This document shows, piece after piece, positions 17,309-27,356 of a stretch of DNA of 64,000 nucleotides (the first letter of the stretch is position 1; the number at the start of each line of letters is the position of its first letter). A program made the translations under genes and the position numbers. Under the pieces are notes generated by a model that saw only the letters and a list, made by a program, of their open reading frames with translations, ran no database searches and was not told the DNA's origin. Origin of the DNA: Streptococcus suis (GTDB lineage: Bacteria > Bacillota > Bacilli > Lactobacillales > Streptococcaceae); NCBI RefSeq assembly GCF_024509525.1, contig NZ_JAMWEM010000002.1, positions 248,001 to 312,000 on the forward strand, given 5' to 3'.

Positions 17309-17731
17309 CTACCAATCCTTTAGTGTTTCTTCAAGTGAAGCCAGGTTTTCTGTACTGTAGAGATGGATAAGAATGCTGTCATCATCTGCTAGGATATTAA
17401 AAATTTCTGCTTCAAACTGATCCAATATTTGACGTTTGACAACGGCACTACTTCCCGGTACTAACTGTAAACTCACAAGTTGCCCCATTGTTTTGATCTG
17501 CAATATATTGTTGCTCAATTGCTTCTTTTTAGCAGCTTTGGGCAATCCATAGATATAGCCCTTATCGACTGGGACCTTGATAATCCCCAGTTCTTTTATA
17601 TCGCGCGATACAGTAGCTTGAGTGGCATGAATACCAAATTCTTTTAACCGTTCGACAATTTCTTCTTGGGTATCAATTGGATAACGAACTACTAAATCTT
17701 TGATTAATTCCAATCGTTCTCGTTTATTCAT
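17309..17731 (-). CDS. argR: Arginine repressor ArgR/AhrC
   Basis: From the Met at 17731 it has 140 residues. The N-terminal winged HTH reads RLELIKDLVVRYPIDTQEE, then ATQATVSRDIKELGIIKV, the DNA-recognition motif of ArgR. The C-terminal part carries the hexamerisation/arginine-binding fold, with GSSAVVKRQILD in place of the usual GSA. It represses arginine biosynthesis and/or activates catabolism in response to arginine. The start was chosen from the family N-terminus (MNKRERLELI); six codons further upstream remain open. It overlaps the tlyA end by 8 bp. Streptococci usually have several ArgR paralogues; this is the recN-linked one. Confidence 0.88.
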   Translation of the reverse strand: MNKRERLELIKDLVVRYPIDTQEEIVERLKEFGIHATQATVSRDIKELGIIKVPVDKGYIYGLPKAAKKKQLSNNILQIKTMGQLVSLQLVPGSSAVVKRQILDQFEAEIFNILADDDSILIHLYSTENLASLEETLKDW

Positions 17732-18545
17732 CCTTTTTAAATTCCTCATGTGCTTGATAGACTATATTTGTTATTTCCTGCTTATCAATTTGGACTGGCT
17801 CATTTGTTTTTTCTAAATAAGCCAAAAATTCGATATTGCCGTGACCTCCTTGAACGGGAGAAAAATTGAGCGCCTTGACTGAATAGCCATTTTCGATAGC
17901 CATCGCAGTAACATCTTCTAGGACTTTCAAGTGAACTGCCTTATCTTTTACAATCCCATTCTTGCCAATATACTCACGACCTGCTTCAAACTGTGGTTTA
18001 ACCAAGGCAACGACCCGACCACCGTCTGCCAAAATGCCATGTAGAGCTGGTAGAATCAAACCTAGCGAAATAAAACTGACATCTATCGATGCAAAACTTG
18101 GTTGACCCACTTCAAAATCAGCCAACTCAGCATAACGGAAATTATACTGTTCCATGCTGATGACACGCTCATCTTGGCGTAATTTCCAAGCGAGTTGATT
18201 GGTACCGACATCCACAGCATAGACCTGCTTGGCACCAGCCTGCAACATGACATCTGTAAAGCCACCTGTTGAGGCTCCAATATCAATCGTCGTTTGCCCC
18301 TCAACGGATAATTGAAAAACCTCTAAAGCCTTCTCTAATTTCAGACCGCCACGGCTGACATACTTGAGTTTTTCACCTTTTAGTTTGAGCTCGACATTCT
18401 CATCAATCTTTTCACCCGGCTTATCAAACCGCTCACCGTTCAAGACGGACACGACCAAACCAGCCATAACACCGCGTTTGGCCTGCTCCCGCGTCTCGAA
18501 AAGCCCCTGTTTAAAAGCTAGTACATCTACTCTTTCCTTAGCCAT
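17724..18545 (-). CDS. tlyA: TlyA family rRNA 2'-O-methyltransferase
   Basis: A 273-residue protein with an N-terminal S4 RNA-binding domain (RVDVLAFKQGLFETREQAKR...) and a Rossmann methyltransferase domain of the FtsJ type. The SAM motif is DIGASTGGFTD, and ALVKPQFE and GNIEFLAYL complete the K-D-K-E-type active site. TlyA methylates 16S/23S rRNA riboses; older records call it a hemolysin. It overlaps ispA by 8 bp in the xseA operon. The family is clear; which nucleotide it modifies here is inferred. Confidence 0.9.
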   Translation of the reverse strand: MAKERVDVLAFKQGLFETREQAKRGVMAGLVVSVLNGERFDKPGEKIDENVELKLKGEKLKYVSRGGLKLEKALEVFQLSVEGQTTIDIGASTGGFTDVMLQAGAKQVYAVDVGTNQLAWKLRQDERVISMEQYNFRYAELADFEVGQPSFASIDVSFISLGLILPALHGILADGGRVVALVKPQFEAGREYIGKNGIVKDKAVHLKVLEDVTAMAIENGYSVKALNFSPVQGGHGNIEFLAYLEKTNEPVQIDKQEITNIVYQAHEEFKKDE

Positions 18546-19407
18546 TGATTCGTAAACTTTCTATGATTTCTTTGATTTTTTCTGCTGAAAATGGGACTAG
18601 GCTAGCCACTTGATTTAGCTCGTTGATTGCTTGATTCAAGTTATCTTCTAGAAATACTTTTGAGGCTTCCAAGCCCATCAGAGCTGGGTAGGTGGATTTC
18701 TCAGCCAATACATCCTTTTGCGGTGTTTTTCCAATTTCCTCAAAAGTGGCTGTCACATCCAAAATATCATCCCGAACTTGAAAGGCTAGACCAACTAATT
18801 GACCTACTTGTCGCAAATGGTGGATAACCTCATCTGGCTGTCCTGCAATCAAACCTGCTGCTACAAAGGGAAAGGTCAATAATTTCCCTGTCTTATTGGC
18901 ATGAATGGCTTGTAATTGCTCTAAGGTCAGATTCTGCCCTTCACCAGCCATATCCAATACTTGACCAGCAACCATTCCAAAGGTCCCAGATGCTTGGGAA
19001 AGCTCTCTCACGAGAGCAACGATAGTCTCAGCTGGTAAATCAGCTTGCGCTAGGAAGCCAAATGGATCTAGAAAGAGGCTATCCCCTGCTAAAATAGCTG
19101 TTGCTTCATCGTAAACCTTATGGTTGGTCAAGCGACCACGACGGTAATCATCATTATCCATAGCAGGCAGGTCATCGTGAATCAAACTTCCCGTATGAAT
19201 CAACTCGACACATGCTGCCACTTGGTAATGGGCTTGTTTTAATTCCATTCCAAAGGACTCTAATATGGTCAATAAAAGTAAGGGACGAATTCGTTTCCCG
19301 CCAGCCTGTAGCGAATAAAGGACCGATTGGTTGAGACGTTCTGCTACCTGAGGTTGGTAAAAGTATGCCATGGTTTCCTCAAGTCGCTGCAATTTACTGG
19401 CAACCAC
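18538..19407 (-). CDS. ispA: Polyprenyl (farnesyl) diphosphate synthase
   Basis: A 289-residue cytosolic prenyltransferase. The first Asp-rich motif is DDLPAMD with LIHDDLPAMDNDDYRRGR around 82-99, and the second is FQVRDDILD. GGKRIRPLLLL is the conserved IPP-binding start. It condenses IPP with DMAPP/GPP to farnesyl diphosphate, the precursor for undecaprenyl carrier lipid. It starts at a GTG that overlaps the xseB stop (TAGTG). Chain length is inferred from the small IspA-type family and its position after xseAB. Confidence 0.92.
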   Translation of the reverse strand: MVASKLQRLEETMAYFYQPQVAERLNQSVLYSLQAGGKRIRPLLLLTILESFGMELKQAHYQVAACVELIHTGSLIHDDLPAMDNDDYRRGRLTNHKVYDEATAILAGDSLFLDPFGFLAQADLPAETIVALVRELSQASGTFGMVAGQVLDMAGEGQNLTLEQLQAIHANKTGKLLTFPFVAAGLIAGQPDEVIHHLRQVGQLVGLAFQVRDDILDVTATFEEIGKTPQKDVLAEKSTYPALMGLEASKVFLEDNLNQAINELNQVASLVPFSAEKIKEIIESLRING

Positions 19408-19622
19408 TAGTTCATCTCCGCTTCACTGCCATCCGTCTGCATGACCTTGACCAAGGTCTTTTCAGCTTCAGCTAGTGTCTTTTGTAGATCTTTCGATAGA
19501 ACCATTCCTTTTTGAAACTCAGCAAGTGCTTCTTCCAGAGCCACATCGCCTCGCTCCAATTTGGTTACGATTCCTTCTAATTCAGCTAGATTTTCTTCAA
19601 ATGTTTTCGTCTGTTTGGACAT
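19407..19622 (-). CDS. xseB: Exodeoxyribonuclease VII small subunit
   Basis: A 71-residue helical protein with the family core [20 protein letters not shown] and [19 protein letters not shown]. It forms the regulatory subunit that joins several copies to one XseA, giving an enzyme that degrades single-stranded DNA from both ends. Length and position between xseA (26-bp overlap) and ispA are standard. Confidence 0.93.
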   Translation of the reverse strand: MSKQTKTFEENLAELEGIVTKLERGDVALEEALAEFQKGMVLSKDLQKTLAEAEKTLVKVMQTDGSEAEMN

Positions 19623-20940
19623 GTTTTACCTCCACATCAAGTTGACCATCCTTCATCTGGATGGTTAGGTTTTCACCCATTTGTACATTTTCTACACTAT
19701 CAATCACCCGACCATCTTGACGAATCATGGCATAGCCACGAGCCACGATGCGACTGGTATCCAGCATAGTCAAGGCCTCAATCAGCTTGTCCGCCTTGGC
19801 CATCTTATTGTCATAGATATTAGCCATATTGCTCTTCAAGAGTCGTTCCTGCTGGATAATTCTCTCTTGGAAACTCTCTACTTTACGGCCGAGTTGTAGG
19901 CCTTGTAAGCGTTGATTGAGTAATAAGCTAGCCTGTTTCTGCTGGCTATATACTTCTTTCATCCTTGTCTGCAATTGATTGGTCAAGCGGTCTAATTTTT
20001 GCAAATAACCATCATACAAGCGTTCAGGCTGACGGAACATAACTGACTGGCTAATTTTTTCAAGCTGACCTCTCAGGAATTTCAAACGGTTGGTCATGGC
20101 CTGATAGGCTCGATTTTCCTGCTGATTTAAATAACCCAGTAAGTCTGCCTTGGTCACAGGGGTCGCTAATTCTGCGGCAGCTGTCGGAGTGGCTGCCCTG
20201 CGGTCTGCCACAAAATCAGCCAAAGTCGTATCCGTTTCATGACCTACGCTGGAAATGATAGGAATACGGGATTCAAAAATAGCCCGAACCACTATTTCCT
20301 CATTGAAAGCCCATAGGTCTTCAATAGAACCACCGCCACGACCAACAATGAGGACATCCAAATCATCACGCTCATTGGCTCTTTGGATATTGGCAACAAC
20401 TTCCTGAGCAGCACCATCTCCTTGCACCTTGGTCGGATAGAGGACAATTTCCACACCAGGAAACCGCCGACTGACCGTGGTAATAATATCTTGAATGACC
20501 GCTCCACTCGGACTGGTAATGACCCCTATTTTCTTGGTAAACCGAGGTAATTCCTGCTTGAATTCTTGCTTAAATAGACCTTCCTGGGTCAGAGCTTGTT
20601 TGAGCTGTTCAAACTTGATTGCCAAGGCTCCAATACCATCTGGCTCAGCTTTTTCAATGACAATGGAATAAGAACCATTTGGTTCATAGAGCTGAATGCG
20701 CCCAATGACATTGATTTTCATTCCCTCTTCAAGATCAAAGCCCAGATTTTTATAGACGCCAGCCCACATGGTCGCCTGAATGACTGCTTTGTCATCCTTG
20801 AGCGAAAAATATTGATGGCTAGGTCGTTTGCGGAAATTGGACACTTGCCCTGTTAAATAGACCTTCTCCAAATACGGATCGCGGTCAAATTTTAATTTCA
20901 AATACTTGGTTAAGTGACTCACCGATAGGTACTGGTCCAT
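19597..20940 (-). CDS. xseA: Exodeoxyribonuclease VII large subunit
   Basis: From the Met at 20940 it has 447 residues. An N-terminal OB fold ([37 protein letters not shown]) binds ssDNA. The catalytic domain carries [28 protein letters not shown] and [28 protein letters not shown], the metal-dependent nuclease motifs. A long helical C-terminus binds XseB. The start is fixed by AAAGGAG 6 bases upstream; a longer frame includes the promoter region and is rejected. It heads the operon xseA-xseB-ispA-tlyA-argR-recN, with TATAAT about 30 bp upstream. Confidence 0.94.
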   Translation of the reverse strand: MDQYLSVSHLTKYLKLKFDRDPYLEKVYLTGQVSNFRKRPSHQYFSLKDDKAVIQATMWAGVYKNLGFDLEEGMKINVIGRIQLYEPNGSYSIVIEKAEPDGIGALAIKFEQLKQALTQEGLFKQEFKQELPRFTKKIGVITSPSGAVIQDIITTVSRRFPGVEIVLYPTKVQGDGAAQEVVANIQRANERDDLDVLIVGRGGGSIEDLWAFNEEIVVRAIFESRIPIISSVGHETDTTLADFVADRRAATPTAAAELATPVTKADLLGYLNQQENRAYQAMTNRLKFLRGQLEKISQSVMFRQPERLYDGYLQKLDRLTNQLQTRMKEVYSQQKQASLLLNQRLQGLQLGRKVESFQERIIQQERLLKSNMANIYDNKMAKADKLIEALTMLDTSRIVARGYAMIRQDGRVIDSVENVQMGENLTIQMKDGQLDVEVKHVQTDENI

Positions 20941-21139
20941 ATTTGCTCCTTTATAATTTTCCTTTTCATTATACCAAATTTTATACAATTATACAGGAAT
21001 AGAGCGTCAGAATATAGCTATTTCTCTCGTCATGTTCCCAATCATCCACTCAACCAAGGACTTCAGTTACAGATGCATAATTGCTATATAATTAATCACA
21101 AAAAATATCGTTAATTGCTCATGTTAATTTTCAAAAAAA

Positions 21140-21159
21140 ATACCAGCTAAAACTGGTAT
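21140..21159 (-). terminator. Terminator of folD
   Basis: On the minus strand ATACCAG-TTTTAG-CTGGTAT is followed by TTTTTTTG. It lies 17 bp beyond the folD stop. Confidence 0.8.
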
Positions 21160-21176
21160 TTTGGATATTGATTATA

Positions 21177-22025
21177 TTATTTACCACTCCGCAGACAAGC
21201 CTCATAGGTCTGCTCCATAAGCATGGTAATGGTCATAGGACCAACACCACCTGGAACTGGGGTGAGGAGACTGGCAACTTCTGCCACTTCATCAAAGGCC
21301 ACATCGCCAATCAGTTTGCCATTTTCATCACGATTCATGCCGACATCGATGACGACGGCACCTGGCTTGATAAAGTCTTTCGTCACAAAGTGACCACGTC
21401 CAATGGCCACCACTAGAATGTCTGCCTGACGAGCTAGCTCAGGCAGATTTTTTGTACGGGAATGGGCAATGGTTACTGTGGCATTGGCATCTAGGAGCAA
21501 CTGAGCCATGGGCTTACCAACAATGTTGGAACGACCGATAACCAAGGCTGACTTGCCTTCCAATTCCACCTCATACTCCTTGAACATTTCCATAATCCCT
21601 GCTGGCGTTGAAGGAATCATGACTGGATGACCAGACCAGAATTTGCCCATGTTGGTGGGATGGAAGCCATCCACATCCTTATCTGGATCAATAGCCAGTA
21701 ACACCTTTTCTTCGTTGATATGGGCTGGTAGGGGAAGCTGGACAAGGATACCGTGCCAGTCCTTATCCTGATTGTAGCGGGCGATGATATCCAGCAACTC
21801 CCCTTCTGAAATCGTTTCTGGTAGGCGAATGACTTCACTCTTGAAACCAGCTGCAAGGGCGGAACGTTCTTTATTACGAACATAAACTTGGCTGGCTGGA
21901 TCTTCACCGACTAAGATAACGACCAAGCCTGGTACCAACCCCTTCTCTTCTTTTAATGTGGCTGTTTTTTCTGCCAAGGCAGCCTGCATTTTTCCTGCAA
22001 GAGCCTTTCCATCTATGACTTTCAT
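21177..22025 (-). CDS. folD: Bifunctional methylene-THF dehydrogenase/methenyl-THF cyclohydrolase FolD
   Basis: A 282-residue cytosolic enzyme of one-carbon metabolism, interconverting 5,10-methylene- and 10-formyl-tetrahydrofolate with [24 protein letters not shown] contains the catalytic Tyr-x3-Lys, [11 protein letters not shown] and [11 protein letters not shown] are folate-site motifs, and [11 protein letters not shown] is the dinucleotide site. [18 protein letters not shown] near the end is the second signature. Length is standard. It is a single-gene unit with TATAAT about 30 bp upstream and its own terminator. Confidence 0.96.
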   Translation of the reverse strand: MKVIDGKALAGKMQAALAEKTATLKEEKGLVPGLVVILVGEDPASQVYVRNKERSALAAGFKSEVIRLPETISEGELLDIIARYNQDKDWHGILVQLPLPAHINEEKVLLAIDPDKDVDGFHPTNMGKFWSGHPVMIPSTPAGIMEMFKEYEVELEGKSALVIGRSNIVGKPMAQLLLDANATVTIAHSRTKNLPELARQADILVVAIGRGHFVTKDFIKPGAVVIDVGMNRDENGKLIGDVAFDEVAEVASLLTPVPGGVGPMTITMLMEQTYEACLRSGK

Positions 22026-22117
22026 CTGCTATCTCCTCATTCTCTTTTCTCCATTATACTAAAATTAGGGGCAATCTCCTAACCAGCTCTGCTATTTTTC
22101 CAAAAAGGAAAAGAAAA

Positions 22118-22135
22118 CTCCGAACAATGTCGGAG
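22118..22135 (-). terminator. Terminator of the amino-acid ABC transporter operon
   Basis: On the minus strand CTCCGA-CATTGT-TCGGAG is followed by TTTTCTTTT. It lies 12 bp after the ATPase gene stop. Confidence 0.8.
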
Positions 22136-22147
22136 CTTCCTGCGTAA

Positions 22148-22882
22148 TTAGAGAACTTTGGATAGGAAGTCCTTGGTCCGCTCTTCCTTGGTGTGTTCGA
22201 AAATATCGTCAGGCGTGCCGTCTTCGACGATGACGCCGCCGTCCATGAAAATAACCCGGTCAGCTACTTCACGAGCAAAGCCCATTTCATGCGTGACGAT
22301 AACCATGGTCATCCCCGACTTGGCCAAGTCCTGCATAACAGCCAGCACTTCTCCAACCATCTCTGGATCGAGGGCTGATGTCGGCTCATCAAAGAGCAGG
22401 ACGTCTGGATCCATGGCCAAACCACGTGCAATGGCAATCCGCTGCTGCTGACCACCCGACAAGCTCTGTGGATAGGCCAGAGCCTTATCTGGCAAGCCTA
22501 CCTTTTCCAGCAAGTCATAGGCAATAGCCTCAGCCTCATCTTTTGGAAGACCCTTGGTCTTAACGGGGGACAAGGTGATATTGTCCAAGACTGTCATATT
22601 CGGAAACAGGTTAAACTGCTGGAAGACCATGCCCATTTTTTCCCGCATTTTGAAAATATCATTGGACTTGTCTGTGATGTCCACACCTTCAAAGGTCACC
22701 GTTCCCTTGGTTGGTACTTCAAGCAGGTTCATGGTGCGGAGAAAGGTTGATTTTCCAGAGCCAGACGGGCCGATAATGACCACGACCTGTCCCTGCTCAA
22801 TCTCCAAATCGATACCCTTGAGGACTTCATTTTTACCAAAGTACTTGTGCAAATCCTTAATGGAAATAATCGTCTTATCCAT
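22148..22882 (-). CDS. Polar amino-acid ABC transporter ATP-binding protein (GlnQ type)
   Basis: A 244-residue ATPase with Walker [10 protein letters not shown]-loop [15 protein letters not shown], signature LSGGQQQR, Walker [15 protein letters not shown] and switch TH in [13 protein letters not shown]. This is the polar amino-acid uptake (PAAT) subfamily, energising import at the inner membrane face. It overlaps its permease gene by 8 bp. No substrate-binding protein is encoded next to it, so the substrate (glutamine, glutamate, arginine or cystine in relatives) cannot be assigned. Confidence 0.9.
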   Translation of the reverse strand: MDKTIISIKDLHKYFGKNEVLKGIDLEIEQGQVVVIIGPSGSGKSTFLRTMNLLEVPTKGTVTFEGVDITDKSNDIFKMREKMGMVFQQFNLFPNMTVLDNITLSPVKTKGLPKDEAEAIAYDLLEKVGLPDKALAYPQSLSGGQQQRIAIARGLAMDPDVLLFDEPTSALDPEMVGEVLAVMQDLAKSGMTMVIVTHEMGFAREVADRVIFMDGGVIVEDGTPDDIFEHTKEERTKDFLSKVL

Positions 22883-23564
22883 GAGCTCGGTCTCCTTTGT
22901 TCAATTTTGTTTCCAATGCCTTGATAACCAAGGTTAAGACACTGGTCATCATCAGGTAGTAAAATGCAGCGACCAGATAAGGTTCTAAGGTGATGTATTT
23001 GGTGTTCGCAACAGTTGTTGCACCGTTCCATAATTCCATAACTCCGATAGTCGTCAAAAGCGAACTGTCCTTGATGATGGTGATAAATTCATTTCCCAAG
23101 GCTGGTAAGATATTCTTAATAGCCTGAGGCATGATAACAAATCGCATAGCCTGACTAGGACGGATACCCAGCGAATAAGCCGCCTCCAACTGCCCTTTTG
23201 GTACAGCGTTAATCCCTGCCCGAACCGTTTCAGATAGATAAGCACCGGAGTTCATCGAAATAATGATAATCCCCGGAATCAAGCGAGACAGGTCAACCGA
23301 GAAAATCCCTAGTTGGAAAGACGGTGCCACCAGATGACTAAGGGCAAAACCAATACTAATCTGGACAATCATGGGCGTCCCACGGAAAATCCAGACGTAG
23401 AAATTAGCCAGCCAAACCAAGAAACGAAACTTGCTACGTTGAGCAAAGGCCAACAAGACCCCCAAGATAGACCCAAAGAACACAACGCAAACAGCAATGA
23501 TAATCGTTACGATTGCCCCGTAATTAAAATAGGGCCAATACTCTGAAAGGAAAGAAAAATTCAT
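22875..23564 (-). CDS. Polar amino-acid ABC transporter permease
   Basis: A 229-residue inner-membrane protein with about five helices. The EAA loop reads [20 protein letters not shown], followed by [14 protein letters not shown], as in HisM/GlnP-type permeases; [13 protein letters not shown] is another family motif. It pairs with the ATPase encoded immediately after. Unlike streptococcal GlnP fusions it has no binding domain at its N-terminus, so a separately encoded binding protein is needed. A consensus promoter precedes it. Confidence 0.9.
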   Translation of the reverse strand: MNFSFLSEYWPYFNYGAIVTIIIAVCVVFFGSILGVLLAFAQRSKFRFLVWLANFYVWIFRGTPMIVQISIGFALSHLVAPSFQLGIFSVDLSRLIPGIIIISMNSGAYLSETVRAGINAVPKGQLEAAYSLGIRPSQAMRFVIMPQAIKNILPALGNEFITIIKDSSLLTTIGVMELWNGATTVANTKYITLEPYLVAAFYYLMMTSVLTLVIKALETKLNKGDRAHG

Positions 23565-23595
23565 TTACATACTCCATTTTCATTAGATAGCAACT

Positions 23596-23624
23596 ACTAT
23601 ACCATGTTTTGTATAAAAATGCAA
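23596..23624 (-). promoter_or_regulatory. Promoter of the amino-acid ABC transporter operon
   Basis: On the minus strand TTGCAT (23624-23619) and TATAGT (23601-23596) are spaced by 17 bp; the permease start is 32 bp downstream of the -10. Confidence 0.75.
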
Positions 23625-23655
23625 CAACTTGTTTTAATATTCATTTACAAAAAAG

Positions 23656-23680
23656 AAAAAGACACCTGCGTGCCTCTTTC
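23656..23680 (-). terminator. Terminator of the DUF1797 gene
   Basis: On the minus strand AAAGAGGCAC-GCA-GGTGTCTTTTT forms a hairpin with one G-T pair and a U-rich tail, about 22 bp after the stop. Confidence 0.65.
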
Positions 23681-23701
23681 AACCAGTACAAATTGTCCTT
23701 C

Positions 23702-23932
23702 TTAGTAGAGCAATTCGTAAATTTCCATAGCAATCAAGTCAATGCTATCAAAAGTATAGGTTTCACGAGCTGCCACATCACGAAGTGTGAAGACAGGGCC
23801 ATTTTCTTCATCATAACTATAAGCTACTTCTGCAACAACAACTCCTTCACGCTCAAAATTACGTTTCAAAGTACCACCGTCGCTAGCCATTGCTTCCAAA
23901 CGGTTAATAATTCTCACCAAATGTGATTCCAT
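23702..23932 (-). CDS. DUF1797 (YkuJ-like) small protein
   Basis: A 76-residue cytosolic protein. SHLVRIINRLEAMASDGGT, FEREGVVVAEVAYSYDEEN and the C-terminal IDLIAMEIYELLY match the DUF1797/YkuJ family of small Firmicute proteins, whose function is unknown. It is monocistronic, with a strong AGAGGAG site and a TACACT-like -10, divergent from clpE. Confidence 0.75.
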   Translation of the reverse strand: MESHLVRIINRLEAMASDGGTLKRNFEREGVVVAEVAYSYDEENGPVFTLRDVAARETYTFDSIDLIAMEIYELLY

Positions 23933-24042
23933 AGTTAGTCTCCTCTTACTTAATATAGGTATAGTGTACCATAAAATCAGGGAAAAGTCTTCTTTTTATG
24001 CCATTTATTCCGATTTCATGCCAAAGCAATGGTAGCAGATAC

Positions 24043-24096
24043 TTGCATTTTACCCAAATCTTGCTATAATGGACTTAGATTTGACCTTTATTGACT
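24043..24096 (+). promoter_or_regulatory. clpE promoter with a CtsR-type heat-shock operator
   Basis: TTGCAT (24043-24048) and TATAAT (24065-24070) are 16 bp apart. Just downstream, TTTGACCTTTATTGACT (24080-24096) reads on the minus strand as AGTCAATAAAGGTCAAA, a near match to the CtsR heptad direct repeat (GGTCAAA-NAN-RGTCAAA). A repressor bound here would cover the transcription start, as expected for a CtsR-controlled clp gene. Confidence 0.8.
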
Positions 24097-24137
24097 ATTT
24101 GTCTTTAGAAGGTATTTTGAAAGAAAGAGGGAAGACT

Positions 24138-26369
24138 ATGCTTTGTCACAACTGTAAAATCAACGACGCAACCATCCATCTCTACACCAATCTTAATGGA
24201 AAACAGCAGCAGGTAGATCTTTGCCACAACTGCTACCAAATCATGAAAACAGACCCTAACAATGCCATTTTGCAAGGCTTGGGTGACCTGACCAATCCAA
24301 ATAACATGGATCCTTTCAGCGAATTTTTCAATCATCTAGGAGGCTATCCTGGCAACACTCCTGCTGGTAAGTCCCGCAACCAAACACCGCCTACACAGGC
24401 TGGCGGTGGTAACAATGGTCGAGGCGGACAGACTCCACCTCCACAACAACCCCAGCAACCAAACGGACTCTTGGAAGAATTTGGTATCAACGTAACCGAG
24501 ATTGCCCGCCGTGGCGACATTGATCCTGTTATCGGCCGTGATGAGGAAATTGTCCGTGTCATCGAAATCCTCAACCGCCGTACCAAGAACAATCCTGTCC
24601 TCATTGGTGAGCCTGGAGTTGGTAAGACAGCCGTTGTGGAAGGATTGGCACAGAAAATCGTGGACGGCGATGTGCCACAAAAACTACAGGGCAAGGAAGT
24701 CATCCGCCTGGATGTTGTCAGTCTTGTCCAAGGAACAGGCATCCGTGGCCAGTTTGAAGAGCGAATGCAAAAGCTCATGGAAGAGATTCGCAACAGACCA
24801 GAAGTAATCCTCTTCATCGACGAGATTCATGAGATTGTCGGTGCTGGCTCTGCCGGTGACGGCAATATGGATGCAGGCAATATCCTCAAGCCTGCCCTAG
24901 CTCGGGGTGAAATGCAGCTGGTCGGGGCAACTACTCTCAACGAATACCGAATCATTGAAAAAGATGCTGCCTTGGAACGCCGGATGCAACCTGTCAAGGT
25001 GGATGAGCCGAGCGTAGAGGAAACTATTACCATTCTCAAGGGCATTCAGAGCAAATACCAAGACTACCACCATGTTAAGTACACCGATTCTGCCATTGAG
25101 GCTGCTGCGGTTCTCTCCAATCGCTATATTCAGGACCGTTTCCTACCTGACAAGGCCATTGACCTCTTGGATGAGGCTGGCTCTAAAATGAATTTAACCC
25201 TCAACTTTGTGGATCCAAAGGAAATCGACCAACGCCTGGTTGACGCTGAAAATCGCAAGGCACAGGCAACCCGCGATGAAGACTACGAAAAGGCAGCCTA
25301 CTACCGCGACCAGATTGCCAAGTACAAGGAAATGCAAAAGGCAACATTGAGCGAGGAAGACACACCGTTGATCACGGAAAAAGAAATCGAGGCTATTGTC
25401 GAGCAGAAAACCAATATTCCTGTCGGCGATCTCAAGGAAAAAGAGCAATCCCAGCTCATTAACCTGGCTAGTGACCTCAAAGCCCATGTCATCGGTCAAG
25501 ACGATGCTGTTGACAAGATTGCCAAGGCCATTCGCCGCAACCGTGTCGGCCTGGGGGCACCAAACCGCCCAATCGGCAGCTTCCTCTTCGTCGGACCGAC
25601 AGGCGTAGGCAAGACTGAACTCTCCAAACAGTTGGCTATCGAACTCTTCGGCTCCGCCGACAGCATGATTCGTTTCGATATGTCTGAATATATGGAAAAA
25701 CACGCCGTTGCTAAACTAGTCGGAGCACCTCCAGGCTATGTCGGATACGAGGAAGCGGGACAATTGACTGAAAAAGTTCGCCGTAATCCATATTCACTCA
25801 TCCTGCTAGATGAGGTTGAAAAAGCCCACCCTGATGTCATGCATATGTTCCTCCAAGTCTTAGATGACGGCCGCTTGACAGACGGGCAAGGTCGTACTAT
25901 CAGCTTCAAGGATACCATTATCATCATGACATCCAATGCTGGTACTGGCAAAGTCGAAGCCAGTGTCGGCTTTGGTGCAGCCATGGAAGGACGTAGCCAG
26001 TCAGTCCTGGACCAGCTCGGCAACTTCTTCACACCAGAATTCATGAACCGCTTTGACGGCATCATCGAGTTCCAAGCACTCAGCAAGGACAACCTCTTGC
26101 ACATCGTCGATCTCATGCTGGTCGACGTCAACAACCGCCTCCAGCAGAACGGCATCTCCCTCCATGTTACCGACAAGGTCAAGGAAAAACTGGTTGATTT
26201 AGGCTACGATCCGAAAATGGGAGCTCGCCCGCTCCGCAGGACCATTCAGGACCAGATTGAAGATGCCATTACCGACTTCTACCTGGAAAATCCAAACGAG
26301 AAAGAACTCCGTGCTGTCATGACTTCCAGCGGAAAAATCGTTGTTAAATCTGCTAAAAAGGCTGAATAG
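24138..26369 (+). CDS. clpE: ATP-dependent Clp protease ATPase subunit ClpE
   Basis: A protein of about 743 residues. The N-terminal zinc finger ([10 protein letters not shown] and LCHNC, two CxxC pairs) is specific to ClpE. A Gly/Pro/Gln-rich linker follows, then AAA module 1 ([21 protein letters not shown]), a UVR-like helical segment ([20 protein letters not shown]) and AAA module 2 ([21 protein letters not shown]) with the C-terminal ClpB D2-small domain. It unfolds damaged proteins for ClpP under heat stress. The start at 24138 puts the zinc finger at the N-terminus and has an AAGAGGGAAG site; the upstream open frame crosses the operator. It is regulated by CtsR by inference. Confidence 0.95.
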   Translation: MLCHNCKINDATIHLYTNLNGKQQQVDLCHNCYQIMKTDPNNAILQGLGDLTNPNNMDPFSEFFNHLGGYPGNTPAGKSRNQTPPTQAGGGNNGRGGQTPPPQQPQQPNGLLEEFGINVTEIARRGDIDPVIGRDEEIVRVIEILNRRTKNNPVLIGEPGVGKTAVVEGLAQKIVDGDVPQKLQGKEVIRLDVVSLVQGTGIRGQFEERMQKLMEEIRNRPEVILFIDEIHEIVGAGSAGDGNMDAGNILKPALARGEMQLVGATTLNEYRIIEKDAALERRMQPVKVDEPSVEETITILKGIQSKYQDYHHVKYTDSAIEAAAVLSNRYIQDRFLPDKAIDLLDEAGSKMNLTLNFVDPKEIDQRLVDAENRKAQATRDEDYEKAAYYRDQIAKYKEMQKATLSEEDTPLITEKEIEAIVEQKTNIPVGDLKEKEQSQLINLASDLKAHVIGQDDAVDKIAKAIRRNRVGLGAPNRPIGSFLFVGPTGVGKTELSKQLAIELFGSADSMIRFDMSEYMEKHAVAKLVGAPPGYVGYEEAGQLTEKVRRNPYSLILLDEVEKAHPDVMHMFLQVLDDGRLTDGQGRTISFKDTIIIMTSNAGTGKVEASVGFGAAMEGRSQSVLDQLGNFFTPEFMNRFDGIIEFQALSKDNLLHIVDLMLVDVNNRLQQNGISLHVTDKVKEKLVDLGYDPKMGARPLRRTIQDQIEDAITDFYLENPNEKELRAVMTSSGKIVVKSAKKAE

Positions 26370-26374
26370 ACTAG

Positions 26375-26397
26375 AAAAGCAGATTCGCTCTGCTTTT
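26375..26397 (+). terminator. Terminator of clpE
   Basis: AAAAGCAGA-TTCGC-TCTGCTTTT with a following T-run forms a perfect 9-bp stem 5 bp after the stop. Confidence 0.85.
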
Positions 26398-26399
26398 TC

Positions 26400-26428
26400 T
26401 TGACAGTCCTGTTTAAGTCCGCTATCAT
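26400..26428 (+). promoter_or_regulatory. Promoter of the Nudix gene
   Basis: A consensus TTGACA (26400-26405) and TATCAT (26423-26428) have a 17-bp spacer. The -35 abuts the T-run of the clpE terminator. Confidence 0.75.
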
Positions 26429-26454
26429 AGAAGAAAAAATGAAAAGAGTTTGAT

Positions 26455-26913
26455 ATGTCCTACGCTACCTTTGGAGAAAAACTCCCTGATGTGACCTACA
26501 CCAATCGCTACGGTGTCTATGCCGTCATTTCCAACCCTGAAAAGACCCAGATTATCTTAGTCCAGGCCCCTAACGGAGCTTGGTTCTTGCCTGGTGGCGA
26601 GATTGAGGAGGGGGAAAATCATCTAACCGCCTTGGAACGCGAGCTGATTGAGGAACTTGGTTTTACCGCAACAATCGGACGCTATTATGGCCAAGCAGAT
26701 GAATATTTTTACTCTAGTCACCGAGATACCTACTACTACAATCCTGCCTATATCTACCAAGTCCTTGAGTACCAAGAGGTTGATAAACCTCTCGAAGACT
26801 TCAATAATCTTGCTTGGTTCTCCGTAGATGAGGCCATCGACAAGCTCAAACGCGGCAGTCATAAGTGGGGAATTGAACAGTGGAAATTTGAGCAATTTGA
26901 AAAGAAAGACTAG
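26455..26913 (+). CDS. Nudix hydrolase
   Basis: A 152-residue cytosolic pyrophosphohydrolase. The Nudix box GGEIEEGENHLTALERELIEELGF-type region (about 47-70) shows every key position of GX5EX7REUXEEXGU. The substrate is some nucleoside diphosphate linked to X and cannot be predicted. It has its own promoter and is followed after 51 bp by the DUF1827 gene, which has a separate TATAAT, so the two may be independently transcribed. Confidence 0.88.
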   Translation: MSYATFGEKLPDVTYTNRYGVYAVISNPEKTQIILVQAPNGAWFLPGGEIEEGENHLTALERELIEELGFTATIGRYYGQADEYFYSSHRDTYYYNPAYIYQVLEYQEVDKPLEDFNNLAWFSVDEAIDKLKRGSHKWGIEQWKFEQFEKKD

Positions 26914-26964
26914 AAATATCAACCTAAGAGTGCTATAATAAAGCAAAAGGATAGGAGGTCACAC

Positions 26965-27273
26965 ATGAAAATAATCAATACGACCAATAGTCATGCCCAA
27001 CTAGTGCAACAACAGCTTGCTAACACCGATGCCTTCCTTGTGGAGACCTACTCAGCTGGAAACACCGATGTGATTTTCACTCAAGCACCACGCCACTATG
27101 AGCTTTTAATTTCCAACAAATACCGTGCTGTTCAGCAATCTGAGATTGAAAAAATTCGTGACTTCTTCCTCCATCGGAAAATTGATGAGCGAACTATCAA
27201 TCCAGCAGCTATACAGACCATCCATACAGATAGGCTGATTGAAATGTCTATTCCAATTATTTCAGAAGTATAA
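26965..27273 (+). CDS. DUF1827 family protein
   Basis: A 102-residue cytosolic protein, starting MKIINTTNSHAQLVQQQL, of the DUF1827 family found in streptococci and lactococci; function unknown. No transmembrane or catalytic motif is visible. A strong TAGGAGG lies 7 bases before the start, and TGCTATAAT at about 26932-26940 is a likely promoter. The gene ends at a strong bidirectional hairpin. Confidence 0.75.
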   Translation: MKIINTTNSHAQLVQQQLANTDAFLVETYSAGNTDVIFTQAPRHYELLISNKYRAVQQSEIEKIRDFFLHRKIDERTINPAAIQTIHTDRLIEMSIPIISEV

Positions 27274-27310
27274 TATTAGGGGGAACTACTCCCTTTTTCT
27301 GTATAAAAAA

Positions 27311-27339
27311 AATCCTAGCTTCAGAATGAAGTTAGGATT
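27311..27339 (+). terminator. Terminator of the DUF1827 gene
   Basis: AATCCTAGCTTC-AGAAT-GAAGTTAGGATT forms a 12-bp stem with one G-T pair, flanked by A-run and TTTCTT. It may also stop ileS read-through from the other side. Confidence 0.85.
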
Positions 27340-27356
27340 TTCTTCTGCTATAGTCT

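Noticed and set aside
25194-25703. Open frame of 169 codons antisense to clpE
   Set aside because: It is a shadow of the conserved AAA modules with no ribosome site or family resemblance.
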